Source of the DNA: Deinococcus sp. QL22
Lineage (GTDB): Bacteria > Deinococcota > Deinococci > Deinococcales > Deinococcaceae
DNA length: 64,000 nt
NCBI RefSeq assembly: GCF_023370075.1
Contig: NZ_CP097149.1
Span: forward strand, 496,001-560,000
Reading direction: 5' to 3'
In this document: one piece after another, positions 17,356-26,261 of the stretch
Numbering within the stretch: position 1 is the first letter of the stretch
Layout: each line of letters opens with the position of its first letter
The notes under the pieces: generated by a model
The model's input: the letters and a program-made list of their open reading frames with translations, nothing else
What the model was told of the DNA's origin: nothing
The model's database searches: none
Position numbers and translations under genes: made by a program

Positions 17356-19491
17356 TCAGTTGGTCTTGGTCAGCTTCAACTTGTACTTGTTGAAGGGGCT
17401 ATCGTCGTTCTGACCTTCGGTGATGGTGAAGCTGGTGGCGATGAGGTAGTACGTTCCCGCAGCCGTCAACGTGAAGTTCACTTCGGAGTCCGAGTCGATC
17501 CGGGGCGTACCGCGGTCATCGTTTTCAGCCAGCACCGTTACACCGTCGGGGCCGACGAGGTACAGGTAGGAATCCAGCGAGCCGCCCAACTGTCCTGCGG
17601 CCAGCATCTCTGCCTTGATCTGGTCGCCCGCAGCGCCCGTGAACTTGAAGTAGTCCAAGTCCTTGGGCTTGCCGAAGATGTAGGCCGTATCGGTGGTCTG
17701 ACCATAGGCGATGGTCTTGGCTGTGGCAGGCGTATCGTTCGGCTCGTAGGGGTCTACGGGATTGAAGTCGGGCCCATTGGCCGTCAGGATGATGTTTTTG
17801 CGGTCAGGGGTGAAGTAGGTGCTGCCGCTGGTGGCGGTCAGGGTGCCCACAAAGGTTCCCCGGTCTTCAGTCTTGCCGCCCGTGATGCTCAGATCGGCTC
17901 CGGCCACGTACAGGTCGTAGGTTCCAGGCGCAATTTCCGAGAAGCGGGCGTCGCCAGCGGCGTCGGTGGGCGTGAGGTACAGCGGCGTGGGGTCGTCGGT
18001 GGCCCCGGCCCGCATGCCCTGACCGCGCAAGATCACGTCGACGAGTTCGCCGGGCTGGGTGCCGCTGCCATTGGCGTACTTCACGTTGATGTACACGTTT
18101 GCGCCCTTGGCGGGCAGCGCGGCGCAGTCGGTCAGGGTCTGGGCCAGTTTGCCAGCGTTCAGTGCGCCCCAGCCCGTATCGCGGTCAAAGCCGGTGGGGT
18201 TGGAACCAATCGCGCCGTTGGCGGTGGTTTCCAAGATTCGGCGCACCTGGTAGGGCGTGGCGGCGGGGCACTTTTGCAGCGCAAGAGCGGCCACGGCTGC
18301 CGTATAGGGCGCAGAAAACGACGTGCCGGAGATCAGTTGGTGGGTCTGGGGTTTGGCGGGGTTGCTGCCCCACAGCCAGGTCGGGTTGGCCAAAATGGTG
18401 TCCTGACCGGGGGCACTGCTCGAAATATGCCGTCCACTGGTCGAGAAAGTCACTTTGCGGTTGCTGCCGTCGAGTGCGCCCGAGGCCATCACACCGGGGA
18501 GGGCGGCGGGGTACTGGAATTCGTCGTGGTAAGAGTTGCCCATGGAGGCCACGATGGTGGTGCCGTTGCTCATGGCGTAGTCGAAGGCGTCCTTGACTGG
18601 CCCGAAGGACACGCCGCCGCCCCAGGAGTTGTTGATGACGCGCGCGCCGTTGTTGGTGGCCCAGATTGCGCCCAGCGCGATGTTAAAGCTGCTGTAGCCG
18701 CCGGGGTTGAACATCACGACGGGCATCCACTTGGCTTCGTGAGCCAGGCCCACGATGCCTTTGCCGTCTTTGACAGCCACGATGCTCGACGCCACGAAGG
18801 TGCCGTGCGAGTTTTCAGGCTTCTTAAAGTAGTTGACCCAATCGGTGGCGTTGGTGTAGGTCTTGTTCTGCAGCGGATCGAAGGCCTTGCCCTCCCAGTT
18901 GGGGTTCAGGTCGGGGTGAGACACATCGCCGGGATCGTCGATAACCGCGACTTTCACGCCTTTCCCGGTCAGGCCCGCATCCCACGCGACTTTGGCGTTC
19001 AGGTGCCGGGGATCGAGGGCGTACTGGGGCAGTTCGTCAAAAATCTGATCGGCACTGGCCGCAAGTGGGGTCAGGCTGGCAGGCTGCACGCCAGAAATGA
19101 GTTCGGGTGGGGTCGCCACGTCGTTCACGGCGGCGTAGCGCACACCGCTCAGGCGCATGGCGGCCTTGGTCTGTTTCAGCGCGTCGCCCTGCACGCGGAT
19201 CAGGGCCACTTTAATTTCGGGAATGGTGGCCACGACCTGGCCTTTCAGCGCGGTTGCAGCGGCCTGAAGGCTGGCGGCGTCGGCGTACCCGACCACCAGT
19301 TCGTTTTTGATGTACTTCAGAGGGCCGTTCTGGGCCAGTTCACCAATGACAGCCGGGGCAGACGCCACCGGAGCCGGGACACTGGCCTCCAGATTGGTTT
19401 GCGAGCAGGCGGCCAGGAGTCCCGTCAGGGCCAGCACGCCGAGTGATTTGGGAAGGTTCCGTCGCAGGTTGTGCGGAGTGTTCTTACGCAT
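17356..19491 (-). CDS. Secreted subtilisin-like (S8) serine protease lipoprotein
   Basis: 711 aa. A lipoprotein signal ends LLAAC (Cys29), an I9-like propeptide region follows, then the S8 catalytic domain. Asp185 is in AVIDDPGDVSHPDL (usually DTG, here DDP), His229 in NSHGTFVAS, and Ser391 in SGTSFSAPYTAA, with a likely oxyanion Asn in SMGNS. A beta domain (~470-580) precedes a C-terminal pre-peptidase domain with DPYEPNDTPATAKTI and LDYFKF. It is probably anchored at the cell surface or processed into the medium, degrading peptides as in other proteolytic Deinococcus. GAGAGG precedes the ATG and a strong terminator follows the gene. Confidence 0.93.
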   Translation of the reverse strand: MRKNTPHNLRRNLPKSLGVLALTGLLAACSQTNLEASVPAPVASAPAVIGELAQNGPLKYIKNELVVGYADAASLQAAATALKGQVVATIPEIKVALIRVQGDALKQTKAAMRLSGVRYAAVNDVATPPELISGVQPASLTPLAASADQIFDELPQYALDPRHLNAKVAWDAGLTGKGVKVAVIDDPGDVSHPDLNPNWEGKAFDPLQNKTYTNATDWVNYFKKPENSHGTFVASSIVAVKDGKGIVGLAHEAKWMPVVMFNPGGYSSFNIALGAIWATNNGARVINNSWGGGVSFGPVKDAFDYAMSNGTTIVASMGNSYHDEFQYPAALPGVMASGALDGSNRKVTFSTSGRHISSSAPGQDTILANPTWLWGSNPAKPQTHQLISGTSFSAPYTAAVAALALQKCPAATPYQVRRILETTANGAIGSNPTGFDRDTGWGALNAGKLAQTLTDCAALPAKGANVYINVKYANGSGTQPGELVDVILRGQGMRAGATDDPTPLYLTPTDAAGDARFSEIAPGTYDLYVAGADLSITGGKTEDRGTFVGTLTATSGSTYFTPDRKNIILTANGPDFNPVDPYEPNDTPATAKTIAYGQTTDTAYIFGKPKDLDYFKFTGAAGDQIKAEMLAAGQLGGSLDSYLYLVGPDGVTVLAENDDRGTPRIDSDSEVNFTLTAAGTYYLIATSFTITEGQNDDSPFNKYKLKLTKTN

Positions 19492-19594
19492 CGTTTTGCC
19501 TCTCTGTCAGGAAGTCGGGGTCAGGGATTGTAAATCAGGCGGGCAGGGAGGCCGGAAGCGGCGGCGGATGGGCTGAGCGCCGCCTCCGACCGCC

Positions 19595-21628
19595 TTACTT
19601 CTCGCCCGTAATAAAGTCCCAGTTGAGGTTGACGGGGCGGGTCTGGTTGATCGGAGCCACCGTGCCGTCGGCCCAGGTGTACACCGAGTAGGCCGAGATC
19701 CGGTTGCCTTCGGCGGGCGCGTACTTGTAGGCAAAGCCGGAGTACATTTCCCACTTGTAGGGCCGCAGCGTTTGCAGGGGCGCGCCCGTGAGTTCTACCA
19801 GCGGAATGCTGACCGTGTGGGCCGCCGTATTCACCGGGAACAGGTTGGGCTTGGTGGCGTCGTAGGTGCCTGAAGTATCGGTCAGCACTGATCCGGCGGC
19901 GGGCTTGCCGAGCAGAGAACCACTGCTCAGGAACACCAACGAATCTCCGGCGGGAATGCCGTTCCCGGTGGCGCCCGTGCCTTCCTCTACCCGGATCAGG
20001 GCAGACGCAGACGCTCCGGGCAGGTTGTAGCCGCTGAGGGTCATCAGGTCGCGCAGACGCAGGTTGTAACCCGCGCCGTCGGCCCCGATGGCCGTCTGGT
20101 TCTGGCCCATCACGAAGGTGGGGGTAATGGACACTCCGGTAGACTCGTCAGCAGGCCCGATAAAGGTCGGCGTGAACTGGGCCAGCGGCGTGGTCTGGGT
20201 GGTGTTGCTGGCGACGCTGTTGGCTCCACGCGCCAGCACGCGGTAGGTAAAGGTCTTGCCCACCGTCAGGTCGGCGCTGGTATCGCGGAAGTTGAAGGGC
20301 CGGGTCTGCTGGTTGGTGGCCGAGCAAGTGGCGCTGCTGTTGCCGCCCACGGTGCCAATTTTGGTAAAGGTGGTGCCGTCGCTGGAACGCTCGATCTCGA
20401 AGGCAAAGGGCTTGGCCGTTGCGGTCACGTTGGTGTAGCACCAGCGCACTTCCACGAACACGCCGGAGCCGCTGGGAGCCGCGTCGGGTGTGGGCGTGCT
20501 GAAGGGCGTCGTCCAGGAGCCTTCTTGCTTGAGGGTGTAGGCGGTGGCGGCGGCCCGCGTGGGAGCCTCTACCGTATTGGCCGCCGTAGCCGAGGTATTG
20601 ATCAGCTTGATCGGCACCACGTAGCGCGAGTAGTTGTAGTTGTAGTCCACCGACATGACCGTGAGGTACACGGTTTCGCCCGCCGCGCTGCCGAAGCCCG
20701 CCGTAAAGTTAGGAACGCTGGTGGCGGTGCCCACCGTGACTGGGCCGGAATCCACGACTTTGGGCATGTTCTGCTGAGGATCGAAGGTGTAGGCAGCGGC
20801 TGTCGTGGAGGAAGTCACGCCGGGAGTACCGGGAGTGCGTCCAAGCTGCACGAACACGCGGCGCACTGGCCCCACATGGTCGGAATCGGGGGCCGACACG
20901 ACCTTGAAATCTATGCCCGTACTGGCATCAAACGTAGCTCCGGCCAGCGGTGTGCTGCCGTCGCCGCGGGTCAGGATCAGCGTAGCGGGGTTGGTGGTAG
21001 CGCTGGTATCGAAGGCGGGGCGCTGCACGAGCGACACGGAAGTCGCCGCACCATCGCTGACCACGACGCCGTACAGGTCGCTGCCTGCGTGTCCGGCTTT
21101 GCGGGCCTTCAGGTCGTAGCTGCCTGCGGGCAACCCGGCCAGCGTAAAGGAGCCGTCTGCACCGCTGGTAAAGGTGCCCAGATTGGTGCTGCCCTGCATG
21201 ACCGTAATGGTGCTGCCTGCCACGGGCGCGCCGATGTTCTGGTCGACCACTGTGCCCTGCACCAAACCCGTTCCAGCAGCCACATTCACGCTGGTGGTGG
21301 CCGCACCTTTATTGCCCGCTGCGTCGTAGGCAACGGCGTTGTAGGTCGTGGTGCCCGCCACAGTCACCACAGCCGTATAGGGCGCGGTGTCATCTTCCGA
21401 AATCTTGGTGGTGCCGTTGTAGAACTCCACCTTGGTCACGGCCACGTTGTCGGTGGCGGTGGCGGTCAGGGTGGTACTTGCGCCTTGGGCCACTGCTGCA
21501 AGTGCAGCGCTTAGGCTCACGGTGGGCGGTGTGGTATCGCCAGTCGGTACAGGGTCGGTGGGGCTACACCCGATGAGAAGAGTACCGAGCAGGAGTGCTG
21601 AGCCAATAGAGATCGGTTTCAGGGCCAT
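19595..21628 (-). CDS. Surface lipoprotein with Ig-like and carboxypeptidase-regulatory-like domains
   Basis: 677 aa from the ATG at 21628. The frame continues upstream but without a signal peptide, and AAAGGAGT lies 12-13 bases before this ATG. The signal ends LLIGC (Cys21). Residues ~30-120 are a bacterial Ig-like domain (PPTVSLSAALAAVAQG, VEFYNG, YNAVAYDAAGN). About 125-200 is a carboxypeptidase-regulatory-like fold (GTVVDQNIGAPVAG, FTLAGLPAGSYDLKA), followed by FN3-like regions. No catalytic residues are recognised. It is likely an envelope adhesin or scaffold, just upstream of the secreted protease in the same orientation; about 100 bp separate them, so co-transcription is possible. Confidence 0.8.
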   Translation of the reverse strand: MALKPISIGSALLLGTLLIGCSPTDPVPTGDTTPPTVSLSAALAAVAQGASTTLTATATDNVAVTKVEFYNGTTKISEDDTAPYTAVVTVAGTTTYNAVAYDAAGNKGAATTSVNVAAGTGLVQGTVVDQNIGAPVAGSTITVMQGSTNLGTFTSGADGSFTLAGLPAGSYDLKARKAGHAGSDLYGVVVSDGAATSVSLVQRPAFDTSATTNPATLILTRGDGSTPLAGATFDASTGIDFKVVSAPDSDHVGPVRRVFVQLGRTPGTPGVTSSTTAAAYTFDPQQNMPKVVDSGPVTVGTATSVPNFTAGFGSAAGETVYLTVMSVDYNYNYSRYVVPIKLINTSATAANTVEAPTRAAATAYTLKQEGSWTTPFSTPTPDAAPSGSGVFVEVRWCYTNVTATAKPFAFEIERSSDGTTFTKIGTVGGNSSATCSATNQQTRPFNFRDTSADLTVGKTFTYRVLARGANSVASNTTQTTPLAQFTPTFIGPADESTGVSITPTFVMGQNQTAIGADGAGYNLRLRDLMTLSGYNLPGASASALIRVEEGTGATGNGIPAGDSLVFLSSGSLLGKPAAGSVLTDTSGTYDATKPNLFPVNTAAHTVSIPLVELTGAPLQTLRPYKWEMYSGFAYKYAPAEGNRISAYSVYTWADGTVAPINQTRPVNLNWDFITGEK

Positions 21629-22189
21629 GAGGTAAAGTGACTCCTTTATGAGAGCGGCGGGGAACGGTAAGAACGGCCCAAGTTCCGCAGGTGCGGAAAG
21701 GGTCAGCGGATGATCTGATGCCGTAGGGGGCCAACAGGGACAACTGCCGAATCTTGAATGACTCGTGAAAGGCATATTAGGCGTACATCTGCCAATGGTC
21801 AATGTGCGTGGCCTCTATGTCATGACAACCCTGCCAGCTAAGGTGAGAATTTCTCTCTACTCAAGTGAAGATCATAACTTCACTGGCTCCCGCCAAAGGA
21901 TGCATCCAGCTAGAAATAGCGGCCTGACCTGAGGAAAGCGAGCGATCAGGAGAACCGCTTTTCAGGCAAACAACCACAGCGATGCAAAGTTCACCGGCTT
22001 TATCTCGACTTGAGCCTTTACTCACCAAGGCCACCGCATCGCCTACGGCTCAAGCGTAAAGCTGATAACAAGTCATATTAACTATCGCAAAGTGAATGAG
22101 ATATAGAGTTAACAAATGAAAATCAAGCTGCGGTGGAGCTGGCGATATGCTAGGTAAATCATCTTGTTAGCGCAAAACACCTAAGGCGT
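21629..22189. other. 560-bp intergenic region, no gene seen
   Basis: The part nearest the lipoprotein gene holds its ribosome site and a TTCCGCA-GG-TGCGGAA hairpin (about 21685-21700). The rest, especially 21830-22190, is AT-richer than the surroundings with many short frames but none coding-like. No known RNA motif recognised. Confidence 0.4.
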
Positions 22190-23245
22190 TCATGCTTGTG
22201 CAAGCAGCTTTGCCAGCGGTGCGTAGGCTTCTGCTCCAGCATCCAGCGCACTTGGGGGGCGGCCCGCGTGGAGGGCGGCGGCCCCGGCCAGCGCAATCAT
22301 TGCGCCGTTGTCGGTATTCAGGCCTGCACCAGGGAACACGGCGTGGAGGTCAGTGGCAGCAAATGCGGCGCGTAGGGCACGGTTGGCCGCCACTCCGCCC
22401 GATACGACCACTGTGCCACGCCCATGAGCGTTGGCGGCCCGCACGGTGGTTTTTACCAAAAAGCGCACGGCAGCCCGCTCAAAACTGGCGGCCAGATCTT
22501 CGGGCTTGGCCCCGGCTTTGTGAGCCAGCAACGCGGCAGTTTTCAGGCCACTGAAGCTGAACTCAAATCCTTTTTGGCCTTGCAACGGTTCCTTAAAGGG
22601 CACGGCGTCAGGGTTGCCCCGCGTGGCCGCCTCGCTGATGGCCGGGCCGCCGGGGTAGCCGAGGCCAGCCAGCCGCGCAATCTTGTCGAAGGCCTCGCCT
22701 GCCGCGTCGTCACGGGTCGCCCCCACCAGAACGTACTTTCCCTCTTCGGGCACATCGAACAGATGGGTGTGGCCCCCACTGACCACCAACGCCAGGTACG
22801 GAGCCTGCAACGCTTCTTCTGAGGCCGCCGCGAAAATATGGCCCTCCAGATGGTGGGCGGCAAAAAACGGCACGCCAAGTGCCTGCGCCACGCCTTTGCC
22901 GTACATCAGACCGACCAGTAACGCGCCCACCAAGCCCGGCCCGGACGTGGCTGCCACCGCGCCGATGTCACCCACGCTCAGACCCGCTTCTGCTAACGCC
23001 GCGCCCATGATTTCGTCTATGCGCTCCACGTGTTCGCGGCTGGCGAGTTCGGGCATCACGCCGCCGTACTGGGCATGAACTTGCTGCGACCAAATCCGGT
23101 TGGCCCGCACCCGCACGCCGCCCCCGTTCAGCAATTCCACCACACCCACGCCCGTATCGTCGCAGGAGGTGTCTATACCCAAAATGTAGCGGGGAGCGGC
23201 GGCAAGATTGGTGGCAGGGTTGGCGGAGGGCGGCACGGCGTTCAT
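22190..23245 (-). CDS. tsaD: tRNA N6-adenosine threonylcarbamoyltransferase TsaD
   Basis: 351 aa. It transfers the threonylcarbamoyl group to A37 of ANN-decoding tRNAs, working with TsaB/TsaE. Seen: ILGIDTSCDDTGVGVV at the N-terminus, the metal-binding HHLEGHIFAA (HxxxH), VVSGGHTHLF, GYPGGPAISE, SFSGLKTA and a C-terminal TDNGAMIALAG. The ATG at 23245 is chosen because TACACT lies eight bases upstream, matching a leaderless promoter; an in-frame TTG at 23254 is less likely. Confidence 0.96.
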   Translation of the reverse strand: MNAVPPSANPATNLAAAPRYILGIDTSCDDTGVGVVELLNGGGVRVRANRIWSQQVHAQYGGVMPELASREHVERIDEIMGAALAEAGLSVGDIGAVAATSGPGLVGALLVGLMYGKGVAQALGVPFFAAHHLEGHIFAAASEEALQAPYLALVVSGGHTHLFDVPEEGKYVLVGATRDDAAGEAFDKIARLAGLGYPGGPAISEAATRGNPDAVPFKEPLQGQKGFEFSFSGLKTAALLAHKAGAKPEDLAASFERAAVRFLVKTTVRAANAHGRGTVVVSGGVAANRALRAAFAATDLHAVFPGAGLNTDNGAMIALAGAAALHAGRPPSALDAGAEAYAPLAKLLAQA

Positions 23246-23301
23246 CGGGGCCAAGTGTAGTGGACGAGGGGCCGGAGAACTGGCCTGCCCTCACCAAACA
23301 G

Positions 23302-23700
23302 CTACCAGCGGCGCAACTGGTGTTCGGGTTCTTCGGCCAGCACCCAGAACTGGCGGCCCACCTCGGCGGCGCTGCGTTGAGCGTCCAGCAGCACGGCTTC
23401 CAACTCGGCATTCAGCTTGGCGTGCCGCTTGCGAAAATGGTCGTAGTCACACAGCACCAGCGCAAAGCGGGCGGGGCGGGCTTCGGGGTCGGTCAGCACA
23501 TCAAACAGGGCGTCCCAGTTGTGCCCAAACGTCTGGGTCAGCCCCAGCCCGCGCAAAAAGGCCAACATCAGGCTGTCTTTGTCGCGCACACGGGTCAGGT
23601 CGACCTCGCGCACCGACACCTGATACCCGGCGGCGATAATTCGCATGTCGTGTGGAGCGGTTTGGATGCCTTCAGGTGGGGCATTGAACACATTGATCAT
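23302..23700 (-). CDS. Barstar-family ribonuclease inhibitor
   Basis: 132 aa from the ATG that overlaps the RNase gene's TGA (ATGA 23697-23700). Residues ~45-130 match barstar: a DLTRVRDKDSLMLAFLRGLG helix, FGHNWDALFDVLTD (the classic NWDAL motif), FALVLCDYDHF, then a C-terminal FWVLAEE. Barstars bind and block guanyl-specific RNases inside the cell. Coupling directly behind a barnase-like gene makes a cognate immunity pair very likely. A free barstar would protect the producer cytoplasm before or if the RNase is not exported. Confidence 0.9.
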   Translation of the reverse strand: MINVFNAPPEGIQTAPHDMRIIAAGYQVSVREVDLTRVRDKDSLMLAFLRGLGLTQTFGHNWDALFDVLTDPEARPARFALVLCDYDHFRKRHAKLNAELEAVLLDAQRSAAEVGRQFWVLAEEPEHQLRRW

Positions 23701-24137
23701 GGCCGAATCCTCTGAAAAAAAGCGTAGTGGTCGGCGGTGTAGTAGCACTCGGTCAAGGTCCGGACGCCCCCACACACGATTCGCCGCGCCCCCCGGTCAC
23801 TTTCTCCCGGCGTTTTGACGGTGTATTCCCGGTAATAATTGCGCGTTTGCCGGGGCAAAATTCCCTCGCGGTTGCCAAAGCTCGCGCCGTCCTTGGAGTA
23901 CGGAAAAGGGCCGTTTTGGTCAATCAGGCGCAGGGTTTGCTGGCCCTCGCGGGGCAAGGCAGCCACCGCGATGAAGGGCAGGCCACTCTCTGGGTCGGTG
24001 CGTGGCTGCGTTGATCTGGATGGTGTTGATTGGCTCTGCGTTTGTTGAGTCTGCGCTGCGCCGTCCTGCGGCGAACAGGCCGACAAACCCGCTGTGAGCG
24101 ACAACCCCAAACCAATCCACCACCGGCGAACATTCAC
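23697..24137 (-). CDS. Secreted guanyl-specific ribonuclease (barnase/RNase Sa-like), lipoprotein-type signal
   Basis: 146 aa from the GTG at 24137, chosen because TAGACT lies seven bases before it (leaderless). An ATG at 24158 would lengthen the signal. A signal ending GLSAC suggests a lipid-anchored exported form. The catalytic domain has LPREGQQTLRLIDQNGPFPY, DGASFGNREGILP, YYREYTV with the catalytic Glu, GARRIVCGG with the Arg, and TADHYAFFQRI with the His. It cleaves RNA after guanosine. Together with the overlapping barstar gene it forms a toxin-immunity pair; extracellular nutrient scavenging or competition are both possible roles. Confidence 0.88.
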   Translation of the reverse strand: MNVRRWWIGLGLSLTAGLSACSPQDGAAQTQQTQSQSTPSRSTQPRTDPESGLPFIAVAALPREGQQTLRLIDQNGPFPYSKDGASFGNREGILPRQTRNYYREYTVKTPGESDRGARRIVCGGVRTLTECYYTADHYAFFQRIRP

Positions 24138-24147
24138 GCCCGGCAGT

Positions 24148-25170
24148 CTAGCTCCCATTGACCTGAGCCTGCTCATCCAACCAACCGAGCAATTCTGGCA
24201 GGAGCGCCGTCAAGCCCTTGTACTCCACCTGTTCCGGCGTCATGGAGCGGTGCGCGGCAGCCAGCGCACGGGCATGGGCGGGGTCGGCCACTGCCTGCCG
24301 CAGCGGGTAGATGAGGGGCCGAATGGTAAACAGCGCTCCATGTGCGGTAGGAAATCCGGTCAGCGTTTGCCGTTCTACACGCAAGAACGCCCGGCCTGGG
24401 TCGAAGGCGGTGGCGTGGGCGCGGTCTGCGTCGGGCGGGGCGGCGGGATGATGATCAAGGCGGTCACTCATCGCCACGCCCCACGCAAAGCGCACGAACG
24501 GCCCCCGCGAAATCACGGCGTCCACGAGGCGCAGCGCGGTGGCGTTCAGGGGGTCGCTGCCCGCCACCGGGGCGTGTACGAAGGTGAAATCTCGCCCCAG
24601 CTTGTCCAGCGGATGCCAGTGTTGCGGCGACATCACATGCACGGCAGCCAGGAAATCCGCCCCTGTGGCCGGCTGCCGCGCCAGGAGGGCGAGGTCTTCG
24701 GGGGCATTGAGGGCCAAGAAATCTAGGGCTGAAATGGGCTGAATATGGGCGACGAGATGCGAGAGCGGGCCGGAAGCTTTGGTCAGACTCTCCACCGTTC
24801 CGCGTTCCAGATCCAGCGCCGCCCTCCAGCCCAACGCGCCATTGCTGAAGTGCCGTCCATCCCAAATCATGCAGCCCTTACTCTCGGCAGCCAGTGTACG
24901 GGCCACAAATGCCAACGCCGCCCCCCGCAGCGCAGGCGTCAGGCCCGCTTCTCCCGCGTACTCGTGCAAGGCCCGCGCATGGGCCGCCGTCTTGCTCGCC
25001 ACGAACGCCGGGTAGGTGTCGTCCAGCGCAAAGGTATGGGCCTCCACAACCTCTGCCGCGTCCAGACCCACAAACGGCACAGGCTGCACGCCAAGGCGGT
25101 ACAGGCCCGCCGACACAGTGTATTTACCGCTGAGGAAAGGGCGGTAGAGGGTGGGTGAACGGGAGGTCAC
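24148..25170 (-). CDS. DUF3445 family, haem-dependent oxidative N-demethylase-like
   Basis: 340 aa, GTG start preceded by TAAACT six bases upstream (leaderless). RVERQTLTGFPTAHGALFTIRPLIYPL is the core signature of DUF3445, the family containing the alpha subunit of haem-dependent dimethylamine monooxygenase. The N-terminal region (FLSGKYTVSAGLYRLG) is also typical. The substrate is unknown; no electron-transfer subunit genes lie nearby, so it may work alone or with a distant partner. Its TAG stop forms part of the -10 box of the RNase gene. Confidence 0.78.
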   Translation of the reverse strand: MTSRSPTLYRPFLSGKYTVSAGLYRLGVQPVPFVGLDAAEVVEAHTFALDDTYPAFVASKTAAHARALHEYAGEAGLTPALRGAALAFVARTLAAESKGCMIWDGRHFSNGALGWRAALDLERGTVESLTKASGPLSHLVAHIQPISALDFLALNAPEDLALLARQPATGADFLAAVHVMSPQHWHPLDKLGRDFTFVHAPVAGSDPLNATALRLVDAVISRGPFVRFAWGVAMSDRLDHHPAAPPDADRAHATAFDPGRAFLRVERQTLTGFPTAHGALFTIRPLIYPLRQAVADPAHARALAAAHRSMTPEQVEYKGLTALLPELLGWLDEQAQVNGS

Positions 25171-25270
25171 GGGGGCAGTTTAGGGCAAAGGCACCCCCCT
25201 ATCGCTCCGCCCTGCCTCCTTATATGAGGGGAGGAAAGTGCAGGCTCTAGGGGGAATTGTTGATGACTGC

Positions 25271-26101
25271 TTATGCCAGCGAACCGTTGCTCATGACCTT
25301 AGTAGCGATCAGAATCAGGATGATGATGCCCACGATGACGCGGTAGACGGCGAAGCCCTTGAAGTTGTTGGTGGACACGAATTTGAGCAGCCAGCCGATG
25401 GCGAGGTAGGCCACGCCGAAGCTGGTCGCTGCGCCGATCACCACGTTCAGCAGGCCAATTTCGCCCAGAATCAATTCGCGTTCCTGAATGAAATTGAGCA
25501 GGGCCGCGCCGCCCAGCGTGGGCACACCCAGATAAAAGCTGAATTTGGTGGCGGTCTGGCGGTCTAGGCCCAGCACCATACCGCCCAGAATAGAACTGGC
25601 ACTGCGCGAAAATCCGGGCCACAGCAGCGCGAGGCATTGCAGCGCCCCGATCATGAACGCCTTGCCCACACCGATATTTTTGATGTCGTGAACAGCGGGC
25701 TGTACCTTGCGGCTTTCTATGAGCCACATGATGACGCCGCCCACGATTAATGCCCATGCCACCACGCTGGGGCGGAACAGGTTGGCCTTGATGAAGTCTC
25801 CGAAGGCGAGGCCCAGCACGACGGCGGGAATACAGGCTACCAGCACACCCAGCCACAGCCTTTGCGTGGGCTGATCGCGCCCAATATCGCGCCCCTGCTG
25901 CACGAAATCGCGCCAATAGTAGGCCACCACCGCCAAAATCGCGCCGCCCTGAATGACCACCTCGAAGGCGGCCTTGACCTCTTCTGTCCACGGCACGCCC
26001 ATCAGATTTCCGGCCAAAATCAGGTGGCCGGTGGAACTGATGGGAAGGAATTCGGTGATGCCTTCGACGATGCCGTAAATGAGTGCGTAGAACCAATCCA
26101 T
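25271..26101 (-). CDS. uppP: Undecaprenyl-diphosphatase UppP
   Basis: 276 aa, an integral membrane protein with about eight hydrophobic segments. It dephosphorylates undecaprenyl pyrophosphate so the lipid carrier can be reused for peptidoglycan; overexpression gives bacitracin resistance. Signatures: GIVEGITEFLPISSTGHLIL with the catalytic Glu/His region near the N-terminus, and WPGFSRSASSILGGM in the middle. TAGGCT is nine bases before the ATG. Another frame across the gene is a shadow. Confidence 0.96.
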   Translation of the reverse strand: MDWFYALIYGIVEGITEFLPISSTGHLILAGNLMGVPWTEEVKAAFEVVIQGGAILAVVAYYWRDFVQQGRDIGRDQPTQRLWLGVLVACIPAVVLGLAFGDFIKANLFRPSVVAWALIVGGVIMWLIESRKVQPAVHDIKNIGVGKAFMIGALQCLALLWPGFSRSASSILGGMVLGLDRQTATKFSFYLGVPTLGGAALLNFIQERELILGEIGLLNVVIGAATSFGVAYLAIGWLLKFVSTNNFKGFAVYRVIVGIIILILIATKVMSNGSLA

Positions 26102-26157
26102 ATCCGGGTGAGCCTAACACCTGGCGGGAAAGAGAGACTCATTCCAAAGGATGGGGG

Positions 26158-26245
26158 GAAAGCAATCGCTCCGCTCACTTACCCCCTCCCCAACCCTCTG
26201 CTTCGCAGCTCTGCGAGTCCCCCCTCAAGGGTGAGGGGGCTAACA
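26158..26245. repeat. Foldback-type intergenic repeat, single arm
   Basis: AAAGCAATCGCTCCGCTCAC followed by CCCCCTCCC, CTCTGCTTCGCAGCTCTGCG and CCCTCAAGGGTGAGGGGG. It matches the arms of the 33853-34080 element in order and spacing. It lies between uppP and the molybdoenzyme gene and includes the CCCCCTCAAGGGTGAGGGGG hairpin. Confidence 0.7.
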
Positions 26246-26261
26246 GCCCAAGACTATGCCC

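Noticed and set aside
17302..19446. 714-codon open frame on the + strand
   Set aside because: Exactly antisense to the subtilisin-like gene, whose motifs, signal and terminator are convincing; high G+C makes long shadow frames common.
21629..22189. Riboswitch upstream of the Ig-like lipoprotein
   Set aside because: Only a short GC hairpin is visible; no known consensus fits.
25299..26120. Second - strand frame across uppP
   Set aside because: Shifted-frame shadow, Arg/His-rich, no transmembrane pattern; uppP motifs are in the other frame.
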